NCBI RefSeq assembly: GCF_030604225.1
Contig: NZ_JAUVWH010000014.1
Span: forward strand, 1 to 34,721
Reading direction: 5' to 3'
Length of the DNA stretch: 34,721 nt
Source: Geoalkalibacter sp.
GTDB lineage: Bacteria > Desulfobacterota > Desulfuromonadia > Desulfuromonadales > Geoalkalibacteraceae
Under the pieces are notes generated by a model, which saw only the letters and a program-made list of their open reading frames with translations, was not told the origin of the DNA and ran no database searches. This document shows positions 17,914 to 26,445 of this stretch, in pieces; position 1 is the stretch's first letter, and the number at the start of each line of letters is the position of its first letter. The translations under genes and the position numbers were made by a program.

Positions 17914-20058
17914 TCAGAACCTGTAGCTGATTTCTGCCCAAACCTGGCGACCTTCGAGGGGATAGTCGCCGGGAATGACCGGGTTGCTCGGCTCACGCGC
18001 ATCCTCGTCAAAAAGGTTGCGCACCGCCAAAGCAACATCAAACATGCCAAAAGCCTGATTTCTTCTAAAAGTCACATCCACCAGGGAATAATTACCGATG
18101 GGACCGCGCGGGTCATCCGCGGCACGTTTGCGGCTGCCGAGCCATCGATATTGCGGACAAATGGACCAATCCGGAAGGAATTCCCAGTTTGCAGCAAGAT
18201 ATATTTTTTGACCGGGCGCGTCCGGAATTCTTTGCTTGCTATCCACGTCCTCGGAACGTTGCCAGGCGTAATGACCACGCAACCGCAAGGTTTCCAACAG
18301 TCGCCAATCGGCCTCGAATTCAAATCCGTGCCCATCCTGATCGCGGGCATTCCGCGCCGTCCGGGTTCCACCAGACGCGTCAGGCATAAATTCAATTAAA
18401 TCCCGGGCGCGATAGGCAAACAGGGAAAGGCTCGTTTGCAAATCGAACGTGGGCCGATAAGCAAAAGCGACTTCGAAGGTATCAATCGTTTCAGGGTTGA
18501 GATCGGGATTGCCGAGCGCCACCGGATTGTTCGTGGAGAATTGTTCAATGAATGACGGCGCGCGAAATGCCCGGCCATAGAGAATTTTGGTGGTCAGATC
18601 GTGCCGCGTTGCCCAAACCAGGGCAAGCCGCGGATTGACCGTATCGCCAAAATCCGAATAGTGATCATAGCGAACGCCAGCGGTCAGTTCCCAATTCCTC
18701 GCGAATTGCCATTCGTCCTGCAACGACAGGTACCAAACCGTTCGCGATGCATTGCGCAAGAAAACAAACCCGGTATTCGTAATGTCGGTCAACGTGCCGT
18801 CAACTTCGGGGGCTGTGCCGTCGATGACACCGGGACCAAAATTTTTTTCCTCTTTCGCCAAACTGAATTCGTACCATTTCATGCCGGCGCCCATGCGCCA
18901 GCGATGATCCGGCATGCCGGTATAAACCGCAGCGAAATCAACTCCGGCACCCGCTTCTTCCCCGGAAGGTTTGCCGATCATGCCCTCTGTGAACAACACG
19001 GGATTGGCGGACTCGGAAAAACTGATATTGCCGTCGCTTCCGATGGGAAGCCTGGCGCCCGGGGGAAAGGCGACAAACAGACTGTCGCTGTCCCGGTACA
19101 GGTAATGGACATTGGCGCTCAGATCCCAATCCTGGGCCAGATCCGAGGTCGCGTAAGTCAGGTCGATGAGATGCTGGGTCAGGTCTTCCTCGCCCACGGG
19201 GTCCAGGGCCAGCGCGCTGCCCGCCCCCAGCTCCGCATCCTGCTGCAGCCAGAGCCAATAACGCAGACGCCAGTTGTCGCGACTGAGGTTCACATGGGTA
19301 TCGAGCAACTCATAACGGGTGTTCAAGGGGCCGGGTGCCAGGGACGCATTGGTGGCGAAGGCGCTATCGAACAGGGTCTGCTGATCCGCGTCAATGCGCC
19401 GGTCACGGTCGCCGTCGCTGGTTTGCCACTCCAGGGAAAAGGCGATATCCCAGGCGCCATAGTGTTTGCCATGCTGCAGCCACAGATCCTGGGTATCGAA
19501 GGAGCCGACGCGCCCCCCGACCTCGGTGCCCTGAACGTCGGTCGCGTCCTTGGTAATGATGTTGACCACGCCGGCGAAGGCATCGGCGCCATAAACCGCC
19601 GAGCCGGGACCGCGGATGACTTCCACCCGGGCGATGGAACTTACCGGTAGACGAAATTGAAAAGGCCGACCTCCGGAAAAATGCGGGAAGGGAATGCCGT
19701 TCATCAGCACCAGCACCTGGGGATTGAAACTGGTGTGGATCCCGCGGATGGAGTAGATGGAATCCAGCCGCCCCTGGGTGGATGGCACCACATGCAGACC
19801 GGCCACGGTTTCGAGCACCTCGTCGAGATTGCGCGCCCCCATGGCCTTGATCTCGTCGGCGGTGATCACGGTGGCCACCGCCGGCGCCTTGTAAATCGGC
19901 TTGCGGCTGCCCGTGGCGATGGTAATGAACGCCTCGTCGCCGTAGAGATCCCGCATTTCCTTGATCGTCTGGGATTCGGCTTCCAACTCCTGCGCACCAG
20001 CCCACCAGGGCAAGGCCAGAGCCGCCATCAGCCCGAGATACATCAATCCCTTACGCAT
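17914..20058 (-). CDS. TonB-dependent outer membrane receptor
   Basis: A 714-residue receptor. A signal peptide (about 1-22, ending AGA) precedes a TonB-box-like segment (EAFITIATG near 43-51). The plug domain shows APAVATVITADEIKAMGARN, YSIRGIHTSFNPQ and VEVIRGPGSAVYGADAFAGV. A long beta-barrel follows and ends in WAEISYRF with terminal Phe, as outer membrane proteins do. Such receptors import siderophore-iron, cobalamin, heme or other scarce ligands using TonB energy. The ligand is not evident; the sequence is of the FepA/CirA-like type. AGGAGGTGGTGG precedes the ATG. It lies 103 bases after the kinase gene and is followed at once by citrate-synthase-like A. Confidence 0.9.
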   Translation of the reverse strand: MRKGLMYLGLMAALALPWWAGAQELEAESQTIKEMRDLYGDEAFITIATGSRKPIYKAPAVATVITADEIKAMGARNLDEVLETVAGLHVVPSTQGRLDSIYSIRGIHTSFNPQVLVLMNGIPFPHFSGGRPFQFRLPVSSIARVEVIRGPGSAVYGADAFAGVVNIITKDATDVQGTEVGGRVGSFDTQDLWLQHGKHYGAWDIAFSLEWQTSDGDRDRRIDADQQTLFDSAFATNASLAPGPLNTRYELLDTHVNLSRDNWRLRYWLWLQQDAELGAGSALALDPVGEEDLTQHLIDLTYATSDLAQDWDLSANVHYLYRDSDSLFVAFPPGARLPIGSDGNISFSESANPVLFTEGMIGKPSGEEAGAGVDFAAVYTGMPDHRWRMGAGMKWYEFSLAKEEKNFGPGVIDGTAPEVDGTLTDITNTGFVFLRNASRTVWYLSLQDEWQFARNWELTAGVRYDHYSDFGDTVNPRLALVWATRHDLTTKILYGRAFRAPSFIEQFSTNNPVALGNPDLNPETIDTFEVAFAYRPTFDLQTSLSLFAYRARDLIEFMPDASGGTRTARNARDQDGHGFEFEADWRLLETLRLRGHYAWQRSEDVDSKQRIPDAPGQKIYLAANWEFLPDWSICPQYRWLGSRKRAADDPRGPIGNYSLVDVTFRRNQAFGMFDVALAVRNLFDEDAREPSNPVIPGDYPLEGRQVWAEISYRF

Positions 20059-20161
20059 CCACCACCTCCTGACCCAAGGGCCGCATCACTCCCCTTCTCC
20101 GTCCGGTGACGCGAACCGACTTTCACCTGTCCCCTCCTGAAGAAATGTCCCGCAAGGCACA

Positions 20162-21802
20162 TCAAAAACTACCGCTCTTTTCCACCGAATCCTCGAAACA
20201 CAGCTGTCCGTCATCCTCAATAGCCGCCTCCACAGGCACTTGGGCGACAACGGGCAGAGGGATGCGGATGCTGAACACGGAGCCTTGATTGAGCCGGCTC
20301 TGGACCTCGATGTGACCGCCCATCATTTCACAGAAACGCTTGGTGATGGTGAGACCGAGCCCCGTGCCCTCGAACTTGCGTGTATAGCTGCCGTCGACCT
20401 GACGAAATTCCTCGAAGATGATGCGTTGCTGCTCGGGCGAAAGCCCAATCCCCGTGTCGGTCACCTTGATGGTCAGGAGACGGGACGTTTGCATCACCTC
20501 CAGGCCGATCCGGCCGTCGCTGGTAAACTTGGCCGCATTGCTGAGAAGATTCAGGGTCGCCTGCAACAGTTTCTCCCGATCGATCTCAATTTTTCCTTCC
20601 GCCTTGACGGAGGTCTCAAGGGAGTTGCCGTTTTGCCGCAGGAGGGGTTGCACCGTATCGGCCGCCTCGCGCGCCAGTTCATGCAGATTGACGTTTTGCA
20701 ATTGCAGTTCCATGCGTCCGGCTTCGGCCTTGGCCAGGCGCAGAATATTGTTGATCAGGGAGAGCAGCCGCTCGGCATTGTGAATGACCCGCCGCAACTC
20801 TTCGGCATGCTCGTCCAGTCCCTCCATTTCAAGATCTTCCCGGACCACGTCGGCATACCCGATGATGGCTTGCAGAGGGGTGCGCAATTCGTGGCTGATG
20901 TTGGCGAGAAACTCCGACTTGTGCCGGTTTGCCGAGAGCGCGGCGTCGCGGGCTTGAACCAGTTCCTGGGTGCGGATGGCGACCTCGGTCTGCAGGATGT
21001 CCTTGTGCTCGCGCAAGCGGCGGTCGCGCTCCTCGAGGCTGGCCATCATGCGATTGTAGACCCCAGCCATGTGGGTGATTTCCGCCGGCCCGCTGAGATT
21101 GGCGAACACATAGGCGTTTTCCTCCTCGGACTTGCGCATCAGGTCGGAGAGTTGGGAAATCGGCTTGGTCAGCCGCTTGATACCGAGATTGAGGACCAGC
21201 AAAAGAACCAGGGAAAACGAGAATCCGATCAGCAGATTGTTGAAAAGGATTTGGAAATTGAGGGCATGGAGCGCTCGCTTGTTCATGCTGACATAGGCGT
21301 ATCCGAGCAATTCCCGGGGCAGCGGCGCCGGCTCGAAAGGCGAATCCAGGGCCTCGCGAAGCTCGGTGCCGGCGCCCGCGTACACGGGGGAAACGAAATA
21401 CCAGGCAAAGGGCGTCTCCGCGGCGATGACCGATTGCAGGGCGGCTTTGTCCCGTCTTTCTCGCGCCAACTCCAGGTTTTTCTCACCGAAAATCAGCAAG
21501 GGCCGGCCCTGATTGTCGAACACCCCGGCGCTGTCGACATTGGGAAAGGCCAGGATCGCCAGGAGCGGCTTTTCGGCATTTTCCGCGCTGCCGAACAGCA
21601 AGGCCAGGGCACTTTGGCCCGCCAGATGGCCGGTGATCTGCAATCCCTGGGCGATCATCTGATCCCGCGCCTGGGTGCTGCTGACCCAGGAGGTGGTCAA
21701 GGCCGAGGTCAGCGCCAGACAGAAAATCCCCAGCGTCACGATGCCGAGCAGGCGCGTGCGGAAACTGGTGAATTTTCTCATGGCGAAATGAAACAGGCTC
21801 AT
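20162..21802 (-). CDS. Membrane sensor histidine kinase
   Basis: A 546-residue inner membrane kinase. Membrane segment 1 is at about 18-40 and segment 2 at about 186-207. A periplasmic sensor of about 145 residues lies between them. A HAMP domain (about 208-262) and coiled coil come next. HisKA has His304 in [13 protein letters not shown], and HATPase has N box [12 protein letters not shown]1 DTGIGLS and G2 [12 protein letters not shown]. No receiver domain is attached and no response regulator gene is adjacent, so its partner is elsewhere. GAGG stands just before the ATG. It follows the ABC binding protein gene by 13 bases and probably senses that protein or the same ligand. A short acidic tail ends the protein. 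Confidence 0.9.
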   Translation of the reverse strand: MSLFHFAMRKFTSFRTRLLGIVTLGIFCLALTSALTTSWVSSTQARDQMIAQGLQITGHLAGQSALALLFGSAENAEKPLLAILAFPNVDSAGVFDNQGRPLLIFGEKNLELARERRDKAALQSVIAAETPFAWYFVSPVYAGAGTELREALDSPFEPAPLPRELLGYAYVSMNKRALHALNFQILFNNLLIGFSFSLVLLLVLNLGIKRLTKPISQLSDLMRKSEEENAYVFANLSGPAEITHMAGVYNRMMASLEERDRRLREHKDILQTEVAIRTQELVQARDAALSANRHKSEFLANISHELRTPLQAIIGYADVVREDLEMEGLDEHAEELRRVIHNAERLLSLINNILRLAKAEAGRMELQLQNVNLHELAREAADTVQPLLRQNGNSLETSVKAEGKIEIDREKLLQATLNLLSNAAKFTSDGRIGLEVMQTSRLLTIKVTDTGIGLSPEQQRIIFEEFRQVDGSYTRKFEGTGLGLTITKRFCEMMGGHIEVQSRLNQGSVFSIRIPLPVVAQVPVEAAIEDDGQLCFEDSVEKSGSF

Positions 21803-21815
21803 CGGTCCTCAACTC

Positions 21816-22751
21816 TCAACGGCTCGGAAAAACCAGATCGAAACGTTCCTGCTGACGCGGGGTGAAGCGCAGTCCAAGGTGAAAGGCGGTACGCAGGTTA
21901 ACGGCCAGTTGCAGGTTGGCCAAGGGCAGAACCGACGCATTGGCCTGGCCTTGGGTCTTGGTTGATGCCAGGCGCGCCAGGCTCTGCCCCATGGCGAAAT
22001 GGTCGGGAAACATGGAAAACAGGGTGCCGCGCTGGGCATGGGAGGGTTTGCTGGAAAACACCACCAACCCTCGATCCAGGGCGCCCTGCAGAACCAGGGG
22101 CAAGACCACCTCGTCATCCGCGGTGAGATTGTCGAGAGGCAGCCAGATCGCGTCGCTCAGCCCGCGCAGGGATTGCAGCAGCCTGCGGTATTCCAGCACC
22201 GCCTCGCGCAGCTCGGTAACGGGATAGGCCTGAAGCTTAAGGCCCCTTGCGCGGGCGGCGGCCTCGGCCAAGGGAATCAGCCAGGCCGTGGTCTCGGAAT
22301 AGACCACATGGACACGTTGCGCGCGCGGAACCAGATCCCTGAGGTGCTGAAAGAGCACCGCCGGATCGGGAGACAGGCTGATGCCGGAGAAGCCCTCGGG
22401 GGCCGTGGGCACCGCGCCGACAATGAGCGCGCGGTTGTTGTTGAGACTCTGGGCGGCCAGCGCCCCCTGCCGTCCCAAAGCAATAACCGTGTCAATCTTT
22501 TCCTGGGCAAGCCAACCCTCGAGGGTTCCAGGTTCCACCTGATCAGGCAAGGCGTTGGGGATGACGGGGCCGGAGGATTCGGATTCGATGCCGAGCAGAA
22601 TGTTTTGAAAAACCCCCAGGAAGGGTTCCTTGACATCGGGATAAAGCACGCCGATGCGGTTTTGCGCCACCGCGCCGCCGACCATGGGGATCAACAGCAA
22701 CAGCAGGGAAAGTACGAGCCGGGGGCCCGAAATTCGATGACGCAGGAACAT
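21816..22751 (-). CDS. ABC-type periplasmic substrate-binding protein
   Basis: A 311-residue exported protein. A signal peptide (about 1-30, ending GGAVA) is followed by a two-lobe fold of the ABC_sub_bind type (NRIGVLYPDVKEPFLGVFQ, IDTVIALGRQGALAAQSL, DAIWLPLDNLTA, VFSSKPSHAQRGTLFSMFPDH). No permease or ATPase gene is adjacent, so it more likely presents a ligand to the downstream histidine kinase than feeds a transporter. Proteins of this class are often found with a histidine kinase and a TonB receptor. The ATG at 22751 is chosen so that the signal peptide starts cleanly; a TTG at 22763 is an alternative, and neither has a strong ribosome site. It is first in the operon. Confidence 0.82.
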   Translation of the reverse strand: MFLRHRISGPRLVLSLLLLLIPMVGGAVAQNRIGVLYPDVKEPFLGVFQNILLGIESESSGPVIPNALPDQVEPGTLEGWLAQEKIDTVIALGRQGALAAQSLNNNRALIVGAVPTAPEGFSGISLSPDPAVLFQHLRDLVPRAQRVHVVYSETTAWLIPLAEAAARARGLKLQAYPVTELREAVLEYRRLLQSLRGLSDAIWLPLDNLTADDEVVLPLVLQGALDRGLVVFSSKPSHAQRGTLFSMFPDHFAMGQSLARLASTKTQGQANASVLPLANLQLAVNLRTAFHLGLRFTPRQQERFDLVFPSR

Positions 22752-22788
22752 GGATCTGCTCAATGGGCGGGTCTGGAGTTGGAAAGAA

Positions 22789-22853
22789 ATTTCAATGAAA
22801 AAACAGATTTCTTAATCTCTCACAATGAAGGTTGTCTCGTCAATCATTGAAAT
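22789..22853. promoter_or_regulatory. Inverted repeat in the divergent regulatory region
   Basis: ATTTCAATGA (22789-22798) is the exact inverse of TCATTGAAAT (22844-22853). A smaller palindrome AGATT-TCTT-AATCT lies between them (22805-22818). The region serves the ABC/kinase/TonB operon on minus and the exported-protein gene on plus. Confidence 0.45.
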
Positions 22854-22934
22854 GCCGTTCTTGCCCACCTCCTGAAAAAATATCCGAATTTTATGGTATG
22901 GTTTTGCAAATCACTTCCAGTCGAGGAGCCTCTT

Positions 22935-23567
22935 ATGAAAAAATTTATCTTTTTTGGACTCATGTTTCTCTTTCTGCTGCCCCTGTCCACCATGGCCGAG
23001 GTCTATGAAGCGCGGCCCGGCTTGAAAGTGGTTCTTCCGCCGCTTCCCGAACCCTGGATCGTGAGCCGCGAAGCCAGCCCGGCCCTGGTCGCGCACCTGG
23101 CGGAACATCTCAAGGAAGATGCCGAGAAACAGGGTCGCACCGTCACCGAGGAACAGGTGCTCAGTGCCGCCCGCCAGCGCCTGGCAAGCAATGAGCTGAT
23201 GATTTTCAACGAAAAATCCGAAGCCCATTTGTTGATCAGCTTTTCCCCCATTGGGGAAAAAGAGAAGGATCCCAACGCCAAGTCCGTTGCGATTTCCGCC
23301 CAATACGCGGCGGAAGGGGTGACGGATGAGGGCTGGACGGATGTCCAGGATCGTCACGAACCCATCGCGATCAAGGGCGCCATGCACGCCCAATGGTTCG
23401 AAATCAACTATAAGGAAGATGGAGCCTCCCACCTGTTCATGGGCGTGGTCGGGTACGCTCGTCCCTATTGGTTCTGGCTCTATGCCAACGATCATCTCAA
23501 GGATCCCGGTGACCGCGCGGTTCTGGAAAATATCCTGCGCAACATCGAGATCCGCGTGGAACCCTGA
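22935..23567 (+). CDS. Small exported protein of unknown function
   Basis: A 210-residue protein with a clear signal peptide (MKKFIFFGLMFLFLLPLSTMA) and a mature domain of about 190 residues that I do not recognise. The mature part opens EVYEARPGLKVVLPPLPEPW and has an amphipathic helical stretch (about 50-80). Strand-rich segments such as HLLISFSPIG and HAQWFEINYKEDG follow. The last third (HLFMGVVGYARPYWFWLYAND) resembles stress or lipid-binding periplasmic domains only loosely. GAGGAG at 22923-22928 sets the start. It is divergent from the ABC/kinase/TonB operon and shares its inverted-repeat region. A terminator follows. Confidence 0.75.
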   Translation: MKKFIFFGLMFLFLLPLSTMAEVYEARPGLKVVLPPLPEPWIVSREASPALVAHLAEHLKEDAEKQGRTVTEEQVLSAARQRLASNELMIFNEKSEAHLLISFSPIGEKEKDPNAKSVAISAQYAAEGVTDEGWTDVQDRHEPIAIKGAMHAQWFEINYKEDGASHLFMGVVGYARPYWFWLYANDHLKDPGDRAVLENILRNIEIRVEP

Positions 23568-23588
23568 CTCTTCCATACCCTCGCTTCC

Positions 23589-23621
23589 CAACGCCCCTGA
23601 GCGTCCATCGCTTAGGGGCGT
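23589..23621 (+). terminator. Terminator after the exported-protein gene
   Basis: AACGCCCCT (23589-23597) plus AGCG pairs with CGCT plus AGGGGCGTT (23613-23621) around loop TCCAT. The T tract is short. It separates the gene from the nif unit. Confidence 0.6.
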
Positions 23622-23721
23622 TGCCCGTTGATCAGCCAAAAAAACAGGCATCCTGCTCACTTTTTCTTCATTGCCCTGGCGTAAACCCCGCCAAACCCGC
23701 CATTCTCACGCCCGGCAATCC

Positions 23722-23737
23722 TGGCGAAGCTCTTGCA
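23722..23737 (+). promoter_or_regulatory. Candidate sigma-54 promoter of nifE-nifN-nifU/Q
   Basis: TGGCGA-AGCTC-TTGCA has GG (23723-23724) and GC (23735-23736) at the required ten-base spacing, with complete TGGC and TTGCA. The predicted start is near 23748, about 60 bases before the nifE start. No TGT-N10-ACA NifA site was seen nearby. Confidence 0.6.
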
Positions 23738-23808
23738 AAGGATGAATCCGATCCTCTTTTCTGCCGTATACCCCATGGGCACCATCTAGGTTCGGAAAGG
23801 ATGAGGCG

Positions 23809-25161
23809 GTGGCGAAAAAACCCAAAATCAGTGAACTGCTCGACGAGCGGGCCTGTGCCCACAGCGCGACGAAAAAAAGCGCCTGCAACACCCAGACACC
23901 GGGGGCGACCACCGGCGGCTGCGCCTTCGAGGGCGCCCAGATCGCCCTGTTTCCCTTCGCGGACGCCGCGCATCTGGTGCACGGGCCCATCACCTGTCTC
24001 GGCGCTTCCTGGGAAACCCGTGCCACCCCCACCAGCCACACCGGTCGTGACCTTACTCAGATGGGCTTCACCACCGCCGTGACCACCAACGATGTGGTCT
24101 TCGGCGGCGAAGACAAGCTGCGCGAGGCCATCGACTACCTCATGGAGCATTACGCACCCGCCGCCATTTTCGTCTACGCCACCTGCGTGACGGCGCTCAT
24201 CGGCGACGACATCGACGCGGTCTGCCGGCAGGCGCAAGCCAAGTACGGCATTCCCATGGTGCCGGTGCATGCCCCCGGTTTTGTCGGCAGCAAGAACCTG
24301 GGCAGCCGCCTGGGCGGCGAAGCGGCCTTGGCGAGCCTGGTCGGCACCCTGGAGCCGGAGACGACCACGCCCTTCGACATCAACCTGATCGGCGAATACA
24401 ACGTCACCGGCGATATGTGGCAGTACACGCCGCTGCTCGAGGAACTCGGCATTCGCGTGCTAGCGACCCTGAGTGGCGACGGCCGCATCCCCGCCATTCG
24501 CAGCGCCCATCGCGCCAAACTCAACGTCATCGTCTGCGCCAAGTCGCTGATCTCCCTCACGCGCAAGATGCAGGAGCAATTCGGCATTCCGTTCATCTCC
24601 CTGTCCTTCTACGGCAAACGCGACACCAGCAGCGGCCTGCTGGCCATTGCCGAGGCGTTGGGCGATACCGAACTGCTCGCGCGCACGCGCCGGCTCATCG
24701 CCCGCGAGGAGGCCGCCCTAGACGAAAAACTCCGGCCCTACCGCGCTCTGTTCCAGGGGAAGAAGGCGATTCTCAACACCGGGGGCAACAAGTCCTGGTC
24801 CATCGCCTCGGCGCTTCAGGATCTGGGCATCGAGGTGGTCGCGACCTCTGTGCGCAAGGCCACCGAGGCGGATCGGGAAAAAGCGCGGGAATATCTCGGG
24901 GAGAAGGGGATTTTGATGACCAATCCGGGCGCGGAGCAGGCGCGCATCATCGACCAGACCCGTGCCGACCTGCTCCTCGCTGGCGGCCGCAGCCTGTACA
25001 CCGCCATCAAGAAGCGCATCGCCTTTATCGACGTCAACCAGGAAAAAAAGAAAAGCTACGGCGGCTACCAGGGCCTGCTCAACCTGGCCGAGGATGTGAA
25101 GAATGCCCTGGAGAATCCCGTTTTCCGGATTGTCGCAACGAGGGCGCCATGGGAGAAATAA
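23809..25161 (+). CDS. nifE: Nitrogenase FeMo-cofactor assembly scaffold NifE
   Basis: A 450-residue subunit of the NifEN scaffold, on which the NifB-made precursor is matured into FeMo-cofactor. The N terminus carries ACNTQTPGATTGGCAFEGAQ and HLVHGPITCLG. Cys38, Cys63 and Cys126 match the ligands of the NifEN [4Fe-4S] cluster, and YGKRDTSSGL lies in the cofactor domain. NifD is excluded by the TPGATTGGCAF signature and the short length. The start is a GTG at 23809 with GAGG and AGG just upstream. nifN overlaps its end by 13 bases. No nifHDK or nifB lies in this window, so those genes must be elsewhere. A sigma-54-type site precedes it. Confidence 0.95.
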   Translation: MAKKPKISELLDERACAHSATKKSACNTQTPGATTGGCAFEGAQIALFPFADAAHLVHGPITCLGASWETRATPTSHTGRDLTQMGFTTAVTTNDVVFGGEDKLREAIDYLMEHYAPAAIFVYATCVTALIGDDIDAVCRQAQAKYGIPMVPVHAPGFVGSKNLGSRLGGEAALASLVGTLEPETTTPFDINLIGEYNVTGDMWQYTPLLEELGIRVLATLSGDGRIPAIRSAHRAKLNVIVCAKSLISLTRKMQEQFGIPFISLSFYGKRDTSSGLLAIAEALGDTELLARTRRLIAREEAALDEKLRPYRALFQGKKAILNTGGNKSWSIASALQDLGIEVVATSVRKATEADREKAREYLGEKGILMTNPGAEQARIIDQTRADLLLAGGRSLYTAIKKRIAFIDVNQEKKKSYGGYQGLLNLAEDVKNALENPVFRIVATRAPWEK

Positions 25162-26441
25162 TTCGCAAGCCGCGCAAGCCCCTGCAGGTCAACCCCATCA
25201 AGCTCTCCCAGCCCATGGGCGCGGCCCTCGCATTTCTCGGCGTCAATCAGTGCATGCCGCTGATGCACGGCGCCCTGGGCTGCGCTTCCTTCACCAAGGT
25301 TTTTTTGACCCGACATTTCTGCGAACCCATCGCCATTCAGACCACGGCGGTGACCGATGTGACGGCGATTCTCGACGGCGGCGACTACAACATCGCCGAA
25401 TCCGTCAAGAACATCACCACCAAGGTCACCCCCCAACTCATCGGCCTGCATACCACCGGGCTTACGGAAACCAAGGGCGACGACATCCGCGGCGTGGCCT
25501 CACGCATCGACGTTCCCCTGGTGTACGTCAACACCCCTGATTTCGAGGGCGGCCTGGAGAGCGGTTGGGCCCTGGCGGTGAAGGCCATGATTCGTCAGCT
25601 GACGGCTCCCGCGAGCCAGGTCCAGCCACGCCGGTTGACCCTTCTGCCCCATGTGAGCCTTCAGCCCATCGAGGTGGAAAAACTCAAGGAATTCGTCGCG
25701 CTGTTCGGTTTCGAGGCCTGGGCCCTGCCCGACCTCTCCACCTCCCTGGACGGCTATCTCGGCGAGAAACAAGGCTCGCTGAGCAGTGGCGGCATCGAGG
25801 TCGCGGACATCCGCTCCCTGGCGCAAAGCCAAATCGTTGTGAGTATCGGCGAATCCATGCGCGGCTGCGCCGAGGCCCTGCGGGAGAAAAATCCCGCCAT
25901 GCGCCATCATCATTTCCCGCACCTGCAGGGCCTGGCGGCCACGGATGCCCTGGTGGCCATGCTGCTTGAGGAAAGCGGCCTGGAGCAACCACCGGCATCC
26001 GTCGTACGCTGGCGCAAACGTCTTCAGGACGCGCTCCTCGATACCCATTTCGCTCTCGGTCAAACGCGCTTTCTCGTCGCCGGAGAACCCGATCAGCTGG
26101 CCGGTGTCTGCCAGGCCCTGGGCGAAGCCGGCGGCCGGGTGCGCGTCGCCATCGCCACCGTTGAGTCCCCCCTGCTTGAGCAGGTGGTAGCGGAGAACAT
26201 CCTCGTTGGCGACCTGGAGGATGCCGAACACCTGGTGGACGACTACGACCTGATGATCTGTAATTTTCACGGCGAGGCCCTGGCGCGCCGCCATCACAAG
26301 GGGTTGATGACGCGGGGATTTCCCAACTGGGAGCAGATCGGCAACCAACTGAAGAATGACCTGCTCTACGAAGGAAGCTGCTATTTTCTTTTCGAGGCGG
26401 CCAATGCGGCCGAGGAGATGAGAAGGCACCGAAAGGACTGA
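25149..26441 (+). CDS. nifN: Nitrogenase FeMo-cofactor assembly scaffold NifN
   Basis: A 430-residue partner of NifE. The N terminus NPIKLSQPMGAALAFLGVNQCMP, then GALGCASFTKVFLTRHF with Cys45 as the expected cluster ligand, and LIGLHTTGLTETKGDD are typical NifN. The second half has the nitrogenase component 1 fold (ESMRGCAEALREKNP, DYDLMICNFHGEALARRHHKG). It is of usual length. The ATG at 25149 is preceded by GAGGG and overlaps the nifE stop by 13 bases, a sign of coupled 1:1 translation as needed for an E2N2 complex. The NifU/Q fusion gene starts four bases after its stop. Confidence 0.95.
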   Translation: MGEIIRKPRKPLQVNPIKLSQPMGAALAFLGVNQCMPLMHGALGCASFTKVFLTRHFCEPIAIQTTAVTDVTAILDGGDYNIAESVKNITTKVTPQLIGLHTTGLTETKGDDIRGVASRIDVPLVYVNTPDFEGGLESGWALAVKAMIRQLTAPASQVQPRRLTLLPHVSLQPIEVEKLKEFVALFGFEAWALPDLSTSLDGYLGEKQGSLSSGGIEVADIRSLAQSQIVVSIGESMRGCAEALREKNPAMRHHHFPHLQGLAATDALVAMLLEESGLEQPPASVVRWRKRLQDALLDTHFALGQTRFLVAGEPDQLAGVCQALGEAGGRVRVAIATVESPLLEQVVAENILVGDLEDAEHLVDDYDLMICNFHGEALARRHHKGLMTRGFPNWEQIGNQLKNDLLYEGSCYFLFEAANAAEEMRRHRKD

Positions 26442-26445
26442 ATCC

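Noticed and set aside
20240-21865. A 541-codon open frame on plus opposite the histidine kinase
   Set aside because: Shadow of the kinase gene; no domain is seen and the kinase motifs are unambiguous.
22893-22908. Sigma-54-like TGG...TTTTGC ahead of the exported-protein gene
   Set aside because: The GG and GC are nine rather than ten bases apart, so the spacing is wrong for sigma-54.
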